DNA from: an uncultured Chloroflexales bacterium
GTDB lineage: Bacteria; Chloroflexota; Chloroflexia; Chloroflexales; Chloroflexaceae
NCBI GenBank assembly: GCA_937918935.1
Contig: CAKZSI010000074.1
Span: forward strand, 1 to 64,000
Direction: 5' to 3'
DNA: 64,000 nucleotides
Each line of letters begins with the position of its first letter. Within the stretch, counting starts at the first letter, position 1. Below the pieces are notes generated by a model. The model was given only the letters and a program-made list of their open reading frames with translations, was not told where the DNA came from and did no database searches. Both the position numbers and the translations under genes were made by a program. Below, one piece after another: positions 44,201-51,634 of the stretch.

Positions 44201-44482
44201 ACGCCCGAACTGCGTCTCGAAGGGGCCGCGCGCGACCTGGTGCGCAACGTGCAGGACGCGCGCAAGAGCGCCGGTCTGGCCATTGCCGACCGGATCACGC
44301 TCTACGTGAGCAGCGAGAGCGAAGGCGCCCTGCTCCAGGAGACCCTGGCAGGATGGGGCGAGTACGTGCGGAACGAGACCCTGGCGACGCAACTGGTCGT
44401 CGCATCGCCGCCAGCGGGGGCCTATGTCGAGACGGTGGAGTTCGGCGACGCCGAGGCGACCATTGGAGTAGTGAAGACGTAA
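41222..44482 (+). CDS. ileS: Isoleucyl-tRNA synthetase
   Basis: 1086-aa class I synthetase. The HIGH-like motif is GRPGLHHV (about 50-57); DTHGLPVEIEIEK follows. An editing domain is present (TTPWTLPANVALAV), then WISRERYWG-like WAISRERYWGTPLPIW, and KMSKSKGNVI near 605-615. The C-terminal anticodon-binding domain includes PFTPFVAEEVYRNL, and a C-terminal extension follows. The length and motifs fit the longer IleS type 2 group, often mupirocin-tolerant. GAGGAGG precedes ATG 41222. Expression is under the T-box. Confidence 0.96.
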   Translation: MFKPVAPDVAFPRLEEEILAWWHANRVVERSLAGGERPFVFYEGPPTANGRPGLHHVISRTFKDVILRYRAMQGHRIIGRREGWDTHGLPVEIEIEKKLGFNGKPDIEKFGIAEFNRLCRESVWEYIQEWKTFTRRIAYWVDENGYYTYDNKYIESLWWIFRQLWDRGLLFRDYKVTMHCPRCGTSLSDHEVSLGARDDVDDPSVYIKFRVTGESAPGCASPLAADLQGAFLLAWTTTPWTLPANVALAVQHGATYVEAHAGGERYVLAEALVAPVLGEGASIARRFKGNDLVGLRYEPLFTGVPAPGDTPDLETAYRVVADEIVTLDDGTGIVHIAPAYGDLEVGRKHGLPTLFSVDLNGMVMPGLGDLPFIGKFFKEADPDITRNLKQRGLLLKSGRVRHYYPFCWRCGTPLLYYAKRSWYIKTTAFKDDLVANNQQIHWVPEHIRDGRFGNWLENNIDWAISRERYWGTPLPIWINADGSHMECIGSLAELEAKVGRSLRDLDLHRPYVDEITWEDPQHGLMRRIPDVADCWYDSGSMPVAQWHYPFENQDLFEAAHPADYICEAVDQTRGWFYTLHAISTLLFDRPAFNNVICLGHILDEHGIKMSKSKGNVIQPEEVIDAYGVDALRWYLFAAAPPGNARRFSLGLVNESLRKFLLTLWNTYSFFVTYATLDGWRPSDEVLRAAANGSVSFPTPELRDALTPTDRWALAALNALVRDVTRNFEDYEVYPAARAIEQFVDELSNWYVRRNRRRFWKSEADADKQAAYFTLYTSLLTLTRLIAPFTPFVAEEVYRNLTGQTSGAPAGDVPDSVHLARWPTVNADLLDEQLVADTEALLAAVSLGRAARKNAGLKVRQPLSELWLRASSPAVTEGVRRFEADLRDELNVKAVRYLDASSDIVEYRFRPNLRLVGKKYGRLVPALTEALKALAGEPARAVAHAVEQGQPVRLAVNGQELELLPEEVLVESSAPAGYAVAEGDGLIVALNTTVTPELRLEGAARDLVRNVQDARKSAGLAIADRITLYVSSESEGALLQETLAGWGEYVRNETLATQLVVASPPAGAYVETVEFGDAEATIGVVKT

Positions 44483-44580
44483 GACAGGGGTTCGTGGTAA
44501 GGGGGGGCGGAGGGGCCAGGCTCCTCCTGAACCCTCCCGCTGGCGCCTTGCAACACCACTGCAGCAGGGTCAGGAGTACC

Positions 44581-45360
44581 ATGACCAACCTGCTCGACGA
44601 CATGGCCCGCGGAGCGCCGCCGTGGCGTCATCTGCTCATCCGCCAGGGCCGCTGCGAGGCGGCGCCCGGCGCGCTCCGGTTAATTGTCGAGGATGCGACG
44701 GCCCGGGGGCTGGCCTACTCCGACGCGCAGATCGACGATTACCGGGCCGGGTCTGGCCTGCGCTTCATCCGCCGCCCGCCATTGCGCCTGCGGGTGCGGG
44801 CGCGATTTTCGCACCCCGAGGGTGGCCTGCGAGGCACGGCAGGCTTTGGCTTCTGGAACTACCCGATCGCCTGGCCGTTGCGCCTGCCGCGGGCAATCTG
44901 GTTCTTTTACGCTTCCGCGCCGAACGACATGCCCCTGGCCCTGGGGGTGCCCGGAAGAGGCTGGAAAGCGGCGGTGATTGACGCCACGCGCCCGCGCGCC
45001 CTGGCCCTGCTGCCCCTGGCGCCGGTGCTGGCGCCCCTGTTCAACCTGCCAGTTCTATACCGGGGTCTCTACCCGCCGGTCCAGCGCGCCCTTGGCGTGG
45101 CCGAGGCGCTGGTGCGCGCTCCGATGGAGGAGTGGCACGAGTATGTCATCGAGTGGGGCCCGCGCGCGAGCCGCTTCCTGGTGGACGGGCGCGTCGTGCT
45201 CTCCGATGCGCCCTCGCCGCGCGGTCCCCTGTGCTTCGTGACCTGGGTGGATAACCAGTACCTGGTCGCCACGCCCCTGGGCCGGGTGCGCTGGGGCTTG
45301 CTCGATGCCCCTGGCGCACAATGGCTGGAACTGGCTGGCGTCTGGCTGGAGGCCCTGTAA
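44581..45360 (+). CDS. Unknown 259-aa protein, possibly GH16/lectin-like fold
   Basis: I do not recognise a named family. The protein is beta-rich with FGFWNYPIAWPLRLPRA, WHEYVIEWGPRASRFLVDG and VTWVDNQYLVATPLGRVRWG, a pattern reminiscent of GH16-like concanavalin folds (WHxYxxxWxxxxxxFxVDG), but no clear ExDxxE active site is seen. No signal peptide. ATG 44581 follows TCAGGAG. It converges with oleA, the first gene of hydrocarbon synthesis; the stops are 172 bases apart. Confidence 0.7.
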   Translation: MTNLLDDMARGAPPWRHLLIRQGRCEAAPGALRLIVEDATARGLAYSDAQIDDYRAGSGLRFIRRPPLRLRVRARFSHPEGGLRGTAGFGFWNYPIAWPLRLPRAIWFFYASAPNDMPLALGVPGRGWKAAVIDATRPRALALLPLAPVLAPLFNLPVLYRGLYPPVQRALGVAEALVRAPMEEWHEYVIEWGPRASRFLVDGRVVLSDAPSPRGPLCFVTWVDNQYLVATPLGRVRWGLLDAPGAQWLELAGVWLEAL

Positions 45361-45363
45361 GGC

Positions 45364-45425
45364 GGGGCAAGCAGATTTCCCCACGCCCCCTGAAGGGAAG
45401 GTCTGGAAGGGCGAAGCCCTCCCAG
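45364..45425. repeat. Palindrome A copy 11 plus hairpin B
   Basis: GGGGCAAGCAGATTTCCCC with CCCACGCCCCCTG tail (45364-45385), then TCTGGAAGGGC-GAA-GCCCTCCCAGA (45402-45425). It shows the two repeat families side by side between convergent genes and may terminate both. Confidence 0.6.
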
Positions 45426-45489
45426 AAACCCTCTGCCCCGACCATTTGTGCGCCGAACGTGCCGGGTGCACCACAATGGCTTGAGGAGG

Positions 45490-45512
45490 GTGGGGAAATC
45501 CGCTGTCCCCAC
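45490..45512. repeat. Dispersed palindrome A, copy 12
   Basis: GTGGGGAAATCCGCTGTCCCCAC, 21 bases before the oleA stop codon on the + strand side. Confidence 0.65.
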
Positions 45513-45532
45513 ACCCACGTGTAATGGTGGTA

Positions 45533-46552
45533 TTACCAGGTCACACTCATCATCGAACAGTTCAGCCCCGAACCAATGCCCAGCAACCCGACATGGTCGC
45601 CGGGCTGAAGCCGGCCGGCCTCGTCCGCCTGGGCCAGACTGATCGGCAGCGCCGCCGGCCCGATATTGCCCAGCACGGGGAAGTTCAGGTAGAGCTTGGA
45701 GGGGGTGATCCCGATCGCCTCGGCCACGGCAGCCATGTGCCGCGCGCCCACCTGGTGGGGAGCGTAGAGCGCGATCCGCTCGTCGCTCCAGTCTGGCAGT
45801 CGCTCCTGGGCCAGTTGCCAGGTCTCGGCCGCGAGCTTGACCCCGGCCACCAGCAGGGCGCTGGCATCAGTCTTCATATAGTCGGGCATGCCCACGCACA
45901 GGTCATTGTGCTCCGTTGCCGCCAGCGAAACGACGCCATTGAGCTTGTGGCCATGCTTTGAAACCCGCTTATGGGCCAGTACCATGGCCGCGGCGCCCGA
46001 GCCGAGGGTAAGGGTGGCGAAATTGTCGCGGAACTCCTGGAGGGTAGTTTCGGGACGCTGGAGGCGGCGGATAGTGCTCATCACCGCGTCCTGTGAGCCT
46101 TCGCCGTTGACGATCAGGGCATAATCAATCTCGCCCGACTCGATCATCAGGGCGGCGATGTACATCCCGTTCAGGAAGCCCAGGCAGGCATTGCGCACAT
46201 CGTAGTTGATCGCCCGGGGCGTGAGACCGAGATTGCGGTGCACGAAACAGGCCGTCGAGGGTTCGAGGTAATCCTGGCAGACCGAGGTGTTGATCACGAT
46301 TCCGATCTGCTCCGGGTCGATCTCGGCGGCCGCGATGGCCTTACGGGCCGCCACCGTCGCCACGGCGCTGGGCAAGGTTCCCTCGTCCCAGAAGCGCCGC
46401 TCGCGGATCCCCGACAGTTGTTCCAGGCGTCCCCGGGGGATACCGAGACGCTGCATCGTTTCGCTAATTTGATCCTCCAGCCAGTCGGAGCTAATGCGAT
46501 GCGGCGCCAGTTCGTAGCCCAGGGCCTCGATCGCGACGTTCTGAAAGAGCAC
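45533..46552 (-). CDS. oleA: OleA, acyl-CoA head-to-head condensing enzyme
   Basis: 339-aa thiolase-fold (KAS III-like) enzyme. It starts at GTG 46552 (VLFQNVAIEALGY), with GGGAGG six bases upstream, matching OleA N-termini. It has active-site C123 in DVRNACLGFLNG, CQDYLEPSTACF with the Glu that distinguishes OleA (E97), APHQVGARHM and NFPVLGNIGPAALP. OleA joins two fatty acyl-CoAs into a beta-keto acid. It is 8 kb downstream of oleBCD and on the other strand, so the pathway is split. Confidence 0.88.
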   Translation of the reverse strand: MLFQNVAIEALGYELAPHRISSDWLEDQISETMQRLGIPRGRLEQLSGIRERRFWDEGTLPSAVATVAARKAIAAAEIDPEQIGIVINTSVCQDYLEPSTACFVHRNLGLTPRAINYDVRNACLGFLNGMYIAALMIESGEIDYALIVNGEGSQDAVMSTIRRLQRPETTLQEFRDNFATLTLGSGAAAMVLAHKRVSKHGHKLNGVVSLAATEHNDLCVGMPDYMKTDASALLVAGVKLAAETWQLAQERLPDWSDERIALYAPHQVGARHMAAVAEAIGITPSKLYLNFPVLGNIGPAALPISLAQADEAGRLQPGDHVGLLGIGSGLNCSMMSVTW

Positions 46553-46898
46553 GCCAGACCTCCCACTCAATAAGCGATACGACACTCGTGTGGCTGCGCC
46601 GCACACTGCGGAGATGAAAACGCTTTGTTCTGGGAGGGTGCGGTCCTCCCAGGCCCTCCTGCGCGGGGCGACGGTGTCCCCAGGCAGGAAAAGGCGGCGC
46701 CTGGGAGGACTGTGCCTTCCCGAACCTTCCACCGCAGGGCGGCTGTGTTATTACTGTACCACAATGTTACGGCTGTAATGGGGCAGGGGTATGGTAGAAT
46801 AGCCTGCGGTTGTTCACCGTCAGGGTCACTGGTACGCGCAAGGTGGAGCCTGGTGCTTCCTGGCGCGGTATCTGGCCCGCCTGCCACCCAGGAGCGCT
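46553..46898. other. Divergent intergenic region with two hairpins of family B
   Basis: 346 bases between oleA and the YIP1 genes. CTGGGAGG/CCTCCCAG (46630-46652) and an imperfect GGGAGG/CCTTCCC (46703-46721) are present. TAGAAT near 46795 may be a -10 box for the YIP1 operon. No gene seen. Confidence 0.5.
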
Positions 46899-47642
46899 GT
46901 GAACTTCTTCGCGACGATCTTCCGCCTGGCCCTCGGCGGACTCTTGCTTGATGCCCGCGTCTACCGCGCCCAGCGTGATTCACCAACCGGCGTGCAGCGG
47001 GCCCTGCTCGTTGTCGTCCTGGTGGGGTTCCTCGTCGGCCTCGCGGCCTGGATCGGTGACATCGGCGAGTATCTGACTCAGCCCGATCCGCAGGCCGTGC
47101 GCGACACGTTATACACCGGGCTGACCGCAATGCCCTGGTACGATCAGGTCGCGCGGGCCAATCCCGAGTTTGTCGTGGCCTTTGAACAACTCTTCGCCGA
47201 CCCGTCTACCTTTCCCCTCACGGCCAATCCGCTGGTTGGGGCGCTGGGGATCGTGCTGGCGCCGCTTGCCGGGATCATCGGCTGGTTCCTCGGCGGTTCG
47301 GTCGTCCATATCGCGGCCAGGGCCTTCGGCGGGACGGCGCGCTACCCTCAGACCATGGCCTGTACCGGCCTGGCTTCCGGAGTGAACCTGCTCGGCCTGG
47401 TGCAGATCGTGCCCTACGCCGAGGTGGTTCCCGGAGGTCTCTGGCTCTCCACGACCTTGCTGGGGCTGCTGGCGACCTACGTTGCCGTGCGCGAGGCGCA
47501 CGGGCTGGCGCCCTGGCGCTCCTTCTGGGCGGTGTTGATTGGCCCGTTGCTGCTGATAGTGATGCTGGTCGCCCTGTACTGCTGTATCGTGTTCTTCTTT
47601 GCGGCCGCGGTGGGAAGCCTCATTGGAGGAGCCGGGCGATGA
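46899..47642 (+). CDS. YIP1-family membrane protein A
   Basis: 247-aa protein with about five helices (about 32-54, 108-130, 150-175, 180-200, 205-240) and the YIP1 core (FLGGSVVHIAARAFGGTARYPQ). Bacterial YIP1 proteins are of unknown function. It starts at GTG 46899 with GGAG just before it. It overlaps the next YIP1 gene by four bases. Confidence 0.82.
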   Translation: MNFFATIFRLALGGLLLDARVYRAQRDSPTGVQRALLVVVLVGFLVGLAAWIGDIGEYLTQPDPQAVRDTLYTGLTAMPWYDQVARANPEFVVAFEQLFADPSTFPLTANPLVGALGIVLAPLAGIIGWFLGGSVVHIAARAFGGTARYPQTMACTGLASGVNLLGLVQIVPYAEVVPGGLWLSTTLLGLLATYVAVREAHGLAPWRSFWAVLIGPLLLIVMLVALYCCIVFFFAAAVGSLIGGAGR

Positions 47643-48373
47643 TCGAGCTGTTTAACGGCGCCCTGACCCTCAACCAGCGTGTGATGCTGGGGCTGCGCGA
47701 GTCGCCGGACGTGGTGCGACGCGGGCTGACGCTGGTGCTCTTTGTTGGATTGCTCGTCGGCGCGGTCAGCGGGGCCAGCACGCTGCTCAACACCGCCACG
47801 CCGGAACGCACCGTGGCCACGGTGCGCGAGTTCGTCGAGGCGCAGAAGCGCCAGATTGCCCTGGGACCTAACGCTGATCAGTTGCAACCACTGTTGCGGT
47901 TCGTCAACGAGAATGAAGAGGCATTCTACGCCCTGCTCAAGGAGTTGCTCGAACTGCCGACCCCCCTGCCCCGCCCGGTCGAGCAGGCCTTTCAATGGCT
48001 GGCGACGACGGTCAGCACGCCGCTGAGCTACCTCGGCGGTCTGCTCCTGACGGTCATCTTCACCCATATTGCGGCCCGGCAACTGGGCGGCCAGGGCCAC
48101 ATCCAGCACATGCTGGGTCTGGGCGCGCTCTCGGTGGCGCCGCATGCCCTGGACGCGCTGACATTCATCCCCGGTCTGGGATCGATCCTGGGCCTTATCG
48201 CCTGGGGATGGGGCCTGGTCATCCTCATTATTGCCACATCGGTGGCCCACCGTCTCGAAAGCACGCGGGCCATTCTGGCGGTACTGCTCTATCCGGTGCT
48301 GTTAGGGTTGCTGGGGTTCCTGCTCTTCTGCGGATTGTTGTTCCTGGCCCTGGCTGCCGCAGGGCAGAGGTAA
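47639..48373 (+). CDS. YIP1-family membrane protein B
   Basis: 244-aa protein with the same layout as protein A (LGGLLLTVIFTHIAARQLGGQGHIQHML) and helices at about 22-40, 120-150, 160-185 and 205-240. The ATGA overlap and similarity mark a duplicated pair that likely co-assembles. Function unknown. Confidence 0.82.
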   Translation: MIELFNGALTLNQRVMLGLRESPDVVRRGLTLVLFVGLLVGAVSGASTLLNTATPERTVATVREFVEAQKRQIALGPNADQLQPLLRFVNENEEAFYALLKELLELPTPLPRPVEQAFQWLATTVSTPLSYLGGLLLTVIFTHIAARQLGGQGHIQHMLGLGALSVAPHALDALTFIPGLGSILGLIAWGWGLVILIIATSVAHRLESTRAILAVLLYPVLLGLLGFLLFCGLLFLALAAAGQR

Positions 48374-48435
48374 TGGCTTGAGGCGCATGGAGGTCTGAAC
48401 CGGGTGTGCGGGCATCCGGCACGGATGCCCACATG

Positions 48436-48627
48436 CTGCTCGCTGGCAGGGGCGGTTCGCGAACAGCTCCTGCCTCGTTGAAGCGAGATTTCGTCCTGGC
48501 GGGGACTGCGAACCCTGCCAGGATGTACCTTTCCGATGCGACGGGGCGTTGCCGCGCCGCACCGGAAAGATGTTTTCGGAGGGGCGAAGCCCCTCCGGGC
48601 ATACACTGCAACGCGAAATCTCGTTGG
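48436..48627 (-). other. Highly structured 3' region of rho
   Basis: A set of nested helices right after the rho stop: closing stem from the arms at 48483-48493 and 48615-48625 (GCGAGATTTCG with CGAAATCTCGT), enclosing CTGGCGGGG/CCCTGCCAG, TTCCGATGCG/CGCACCGGAA and the family B hairpin CGGAGGGGC-GAA-GCCCCTCCG (48577-48597). Beyond it is GGCAGGGGC/GCTCCTGCC with an inner GTTCGCGAAC. It could be an RNA element, a terminator complex or a small non-autonomous repeat. Confidence 0.5.
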
Positions 48628-48631
48628 AGAG

Positions 48632-49879
48632 TCAGCTACTCTTGCTCAGCGTAGTAAGAAACTCGGCGTTGGTCTTCGTCTTGGCCATGCGGGTAAGCAT
48701 CAACTCGGTACCCTCATTGTCGCCGAGCATGCTCACCATGCGCCGCAGCGTCCAGACCTGGCGCAGGGTTTCAGGGGGAAGCAGCAACTCTTCGCGGCGC
48801 GTGCTCGAGCGCTGAATATCCACGGCGGGGAAAATGCGCTTCTCGGCCAGCTTACGGTCGAGGTGCAGTTCCATATTGCCGGTGCCCTTAAACTCCTCGT
48901 AAATCACATCGTCCATCCGCGAGCCAGTATCCACCAGGCAGGTAGCGATAATCGTCAGCGAGCCGCCGCCCTCAATGTTGCGTGCGGCGCCGAAGAACCG
49001 TTTCGGTGGATAGAGGGCCACCGGGTCAATACCGCCGGAGAGGGTGCGACCGCTGGGAGGCATATCGAGGTTGTAGGCTCGGGCCAGGCGGGTGATCGAG
49101 TCCATCAGAATGACCACGTCCTGACCACCCTCGACCAGGCGCTTGGCGCGCTCCAGGGTCATCTCCGAGACCTTGGTATGATCCTCAACCGGTTCGTCAA
49201 ATGTCGAGGCAATCACATCACCTTTCACCGATCGGCGCATGTCGGTGACCTCTTCAGGACGCTCACCGATGAGCAGGACCATTAACTGGATCTCGGGGTG
49301 ATTGGTGGAAATGCCATTGGCGATCGCCTTGAGCAGCATCGTCTTGCCGGCCTTGGGTGGTGAGACAATCAACCCGCGTTGCCCGCGCCCGATGGGGGCG
49401 ATCAGATCGACCAGGCGGGTGTGGAGCAGATTAGGTTCGGTCTCCAGCTTGATCTGCTGGTTCGGGAAGATCGGCGTGAGTTGATCGAACGAGGGACGCT
49501 TGCGCGCGGTTTCTGGATCCAGGCCATTGATCAATTCAACCCGCAGGAGCGAATGGAAACGCTCACTTTCCTTCGGCGGGCGGATCTGACCCCACACGCG
49601 ATCGCCAGTACGCAACCCAAAACGGCGAATCTGCGACTGGGAGACATAGACATCCTCAGGACCGGGCAGCATCCGTTCACCACGGAGGAAGCCGAATCCA
49701 TCGGCGACGATGTCAAGAATGCCATCGCTGAAGACGTTGCCCTGTTCTTCGGATTGCACTTGCAGCAGTTTGAAGATGAGATCCTGCTTTTTCAGCCCGC
49801 TGTAGCCCGAGATATCAAGTTTGCGAGCCATCTCGCGCAGGTCGCTAAGAGTCTTCGACTCTAATTCGGCGACGTTCAC
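48632..49879 (-). CDS. rho: Transcription termination factor Rho
   Basis: 415-aa hexameric RNA helicase. It has the N-terminal Rho_N helix bundle (LRDMARKLDI-like [18 protein letters not shown]), a cold-shock-like RNA-binding fold ([10 protein letters not shown]), Walker [13 protein letters not shown], Walker [15 protein letters not shown], the Q-loop region and R-loop [35 protein letters not shown] (here in parts). Length is typical. No N-terminal insertion like that of Actinobacteria. Followed by the structured region at 48436-48627. Confidence 0.97.
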   Translation of the reverse strand: MNVAELESKTLSDLREMARKLDISGYSGLKKQDLIFKLLQVQSEEQGNVFSDGILDIVADGFGFLRGERMLPGPEDVYVSQSQIRRFGLRTGDRVWGQIRPPKESERFHSLLRVELINGLDPETARKRPSFDQLTPIFPNQQIKLETEPNLLHTRLVDLIAPIGRGQRGLIVSPPKAGKTMLLKAIANGISTNHPEIQLMVLLIGERPEEVTDMRRSVKGDVIASTFDEPVEDHTKVSEMTLERAKRLVEGGQDVVILMDSITRLARAYNLDMPPSGRTLSGGIDPVALYPPKRFFGAARNIEGGGSLTIIATCLVDTGSRMDDVIYEEFKGTGNMELHLDRKLAEKRIFPAVDIQRSSTRREELLLPPETLRQVWTLRRMVSMLGDNEGTELMLTRMAKTKTNAEFLTTLSKSS

Positions 49880-50526
49880 CGCAGTGCTCCTTAAAAATTG
49901 GTCCGATGCAATACACGAGCAAGCTATGAGGTGTCTGGCGCGAACGCCATGGCAGGCCGAGAAACAACGAAAACATCTGCCGTGGTGGGCGTTTCACGCT
50001 GCTGAACGCGCGCTACGGCGCGTGCGCCGTCCAGACATGCTACGCCGGGGCCATCCATGACCCACAGTGCGACAAGGAAGTAACACCGGCGAAGACCCTT
50101 AGCCGGTCGCAGAGAAACACCGCGCGGAACAGCGATGTTGTTTCGACGGAGACCGGGCTATGGAAGCATCAAGCGGGGAGCGACGGACAATCAACCTGAC
50201 TGAGTCGCCGGCGCATCCTGAAGAGGATATTCGTGTTTACGATCCCGAATTCTGGCGTCAGTATAGCATAAATGTCAAGGTGTGGCAATAACTCTGTTAT
50301 TCGTAACTGTTCAGACTTCGGGATGCAGCTACGTGGCTGAGGAGGTAGCGCATGCGTGACAGGGGGTGAGGTTGTAGGCGCCCGGTCGCACAGCCTGGTG
50401 TGCTCTCCGCCGTGACGCATGCGGGTGAGACGCCCGCGACCCGGGGCGCAACGCGCCCTGGTTGCCAGGAGACGGGTGAACACCTCCTTCCAGCAGCCGG
50501 AGAGCCTTCCATCTGGCGGGGGCGGT
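49880..50526. other. Intergenic region between rho and apt
   Basis: 647 bases. It contains one possible small gene (50160-50291) and short imperfect repeats. The longer frames on the minus strand are Arg/Pro/Cys-rich and not coding. Confidence 0.5.
50160..50291 (+). CDS. Possible small protein (43 aa)
   Basis: The frame reads MEASSGERRTINLTESP, then AHPEEDIRVYDPEFWRQYSI and NVKVWQ. GGAGA at 50148-50152 is seven bases before ATG 50160. The composition (acidic, aromatic, few Arg/Pro runs) looks like a protein, unlike the chance frames here. Third-base GC (about half) is much lower than in neighbouring genes, which argues either against coding or for foreign origin. No function is proposed. Confidence 0.42.
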   Translation: MEASSGERRTINLTESPAHPEEDIRVYDPEFWRQYSINVKVWQ

Positions 50527-51048
50527 TCAAAACTGGATCAGCGAAAACACCGAGTAGGGGGCCAGTTTCTCGCGCCCGCCCAGGAAGGTCAGTTCGATAA
50601 CAAAAGCCAGTTCAGCAACGTTTCCGCCGGCACGTTCCACAAGCTGGGTGGCGGCGCGGATGGTGCCGCCGGTGGCGAGTAGATCGTCAATCAGCAGCAC
50701 GCGCATTCCAGGGCTCAGAGCATCGCGGTGGATCTCCAGCTTACTGGTGCCATATTCGAGTTCGTACTCGATCTGGTACGTTTCGGCGGGTAGCTTGCCC
50801 GGCTTGCGGATCGGAACCAGCCCCACGCCGAGCTGCAGGGCGATCGGTGCACTGAAGATGAAGCCGCGCGACTCTACCCCGGCCACGGCATCAATGCCCG
50901 CGTTCTGGTAGCGCTCGACCATCGAGCCGATCACCTGCTGAAAGGCTGGTCCGTTGCCGATCAAGGTCGTAATGTCTTTGAATTGAATACCCGGCTGAGG
51001 AAAGTCGGGGATGTTGCGGATCAGACTGGACAGGTCAGGGATGCTCAT
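50527..51048 (-). CDS. apt: Adenine phosphoribosyltransferase
   Basis: 173-aa PRTase: IRNIPDFPQPGIQFKDITTLIGN, the Apt-specific AVAGVESRGFIFSAPIALQLG, PRPP loop VLLIDDLLATGGTIRAA and a C-terminal FLGGREKL. It salvages adenine to AMP. GGAGG lies upstream of ATG 51048; TATAAT (51157-51152, minus strand) is a likely -10 box about 104 bases before the start. Confidence 0.96.
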   Translation of the reverse strand: MSIPDLSSLIRNIPDFPQPGIQFKDITTLIGNGPAFQQVIGSMVERYQNAGIDAVAGVESRGFIFSAPIALQLGVGLVPIRKPGKLPAETYQIEYELEYGTSKLEIHRDALSPGMRVLLIDDLLATGGTIRAATQLVERAGGNVAELAFVIELTFLGGREKLAPYSVFSLIQF

Positions 51049-51376
51049 GGCGCCTCCACAGGTGGACAGAGGTTCAGAGGGCTGTCAGGCAGGGTTCATG
51101 ACGACAGCCCGCCGGGCCCGGCGGGGGCGTCGGGAGAACGCTACCACACGCATTATACTATGCCGGAGGTGCGGAGATGTCGAGGTGTGGGGGTGTAACG
51201 GCGCTCCTTCATGCGCGGTCTGCTGGCTGGCTCGATGAAGGAAGGGGTAATGTTCAATTCAAGATCTTATTTCGCTGCGCGGCTGGTTGAGGCAGGTGTG
51301 CAGAGCGCAGCTCGCGGCATGCGGAAAGGCGCGGGGAGGCTACGCCTCGCCGCGCCTTTCTCATCTGCCCCCGCCG
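51049..51376. other. apt promoter region and nif-operon terminator
   Basis: 328 bases. Holds the apt -10 box (TATAAT, minus, 51157-51152) and the hairpin at 51324-51360. No gene seen. Confidence 0.55.
51324..51360 (-). terminator. Hairpin ending the nif operon
   Basis: GAAAGGCGCGGGGAGGC-TAC-GCCTCGCCGCGCCTTTC, 16 of 17 pairs, 16 bases after the stop codon of the 70-aa gene. No T-run, so termination would rely on hairpin strength or Rho. Confidence 0.65.
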
Positions 51377-51589
51377 TTACTCTTTGTCGTCCTCAATCGA
51401 CACCAGGCCATACACCGTTCCGGCGTACACGATGCTGCTGACCAGCGGATGGAGTTGCACACCGGGCTGCACGCGGCGGTAAATGTAGCGTGGCCCGTCT
51501 GCAGGTTCGACGCAGAGGTATTTGCCATGGATCTGGAAGTTGACCGTTTCGGGGCCGTCGGCCAGGTCATCGTCGAATGTATTGCTCAT
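51377..51589 (-). CDS. Unknown 70-aa protein at the end of the nif operon
   Basis: I do not recognise it. The sequence begins MSNTFDDDLADGPETVNFQI and continues with HGKYLCVEPADGPRYIYRRV, then QPGVQLHPLVSSIVYAGTVY and ends IEDDKE; it is acidic and beta-rich, with one Cys and no metal-binding pattern. GGAGGA lies about 8 bases before ATG 51589, and nifK ends 45 bases upstream, with a GC hairpin between (51603-51633). The hairpin at 51324-51360 follows. It is not a VnfG/AnfG delta subunit (those are about 110-130 aa and lie between D and K). Confidence 0.72.
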   Translation of the reverse strand: MSNTFDDDLADGPETVNFQIHGKYLCVEPADGPRYIYRRVQPGVQLHPLVSSIVYAGTVYGLVSIEDDKE

Positions 51590-51634
51590 AGGCCTGTCCT
51601 CCTCCGGGGGGCGGGGGTCCGCTGCCCGCCCCGG

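Noticed and set aside
40967-44392. Very long open frame (1141 aa) on the minus strand
   Set aside because: It lies antisense to ileS, is His/Gly/Arg-rich without any family motif, and is explained by the high GC of ileS. ileS has complete class I synthetase motifs and a T-box.
50169-50483. 104-aa minus-strand frame between rho and apt
   Set aside because: Composition is typical of chance frames in GC-rich DNA (Arg, Pro, Cys), with no ribosome site.
51377-51589. 70-aa protein as a VnfG/AnfG delta subunit
   Set aside because: Delta subunits are longer and are encoded between D and K. Here D and K are directly adjacent, and the 70-aa protein shows no similarity I can see.
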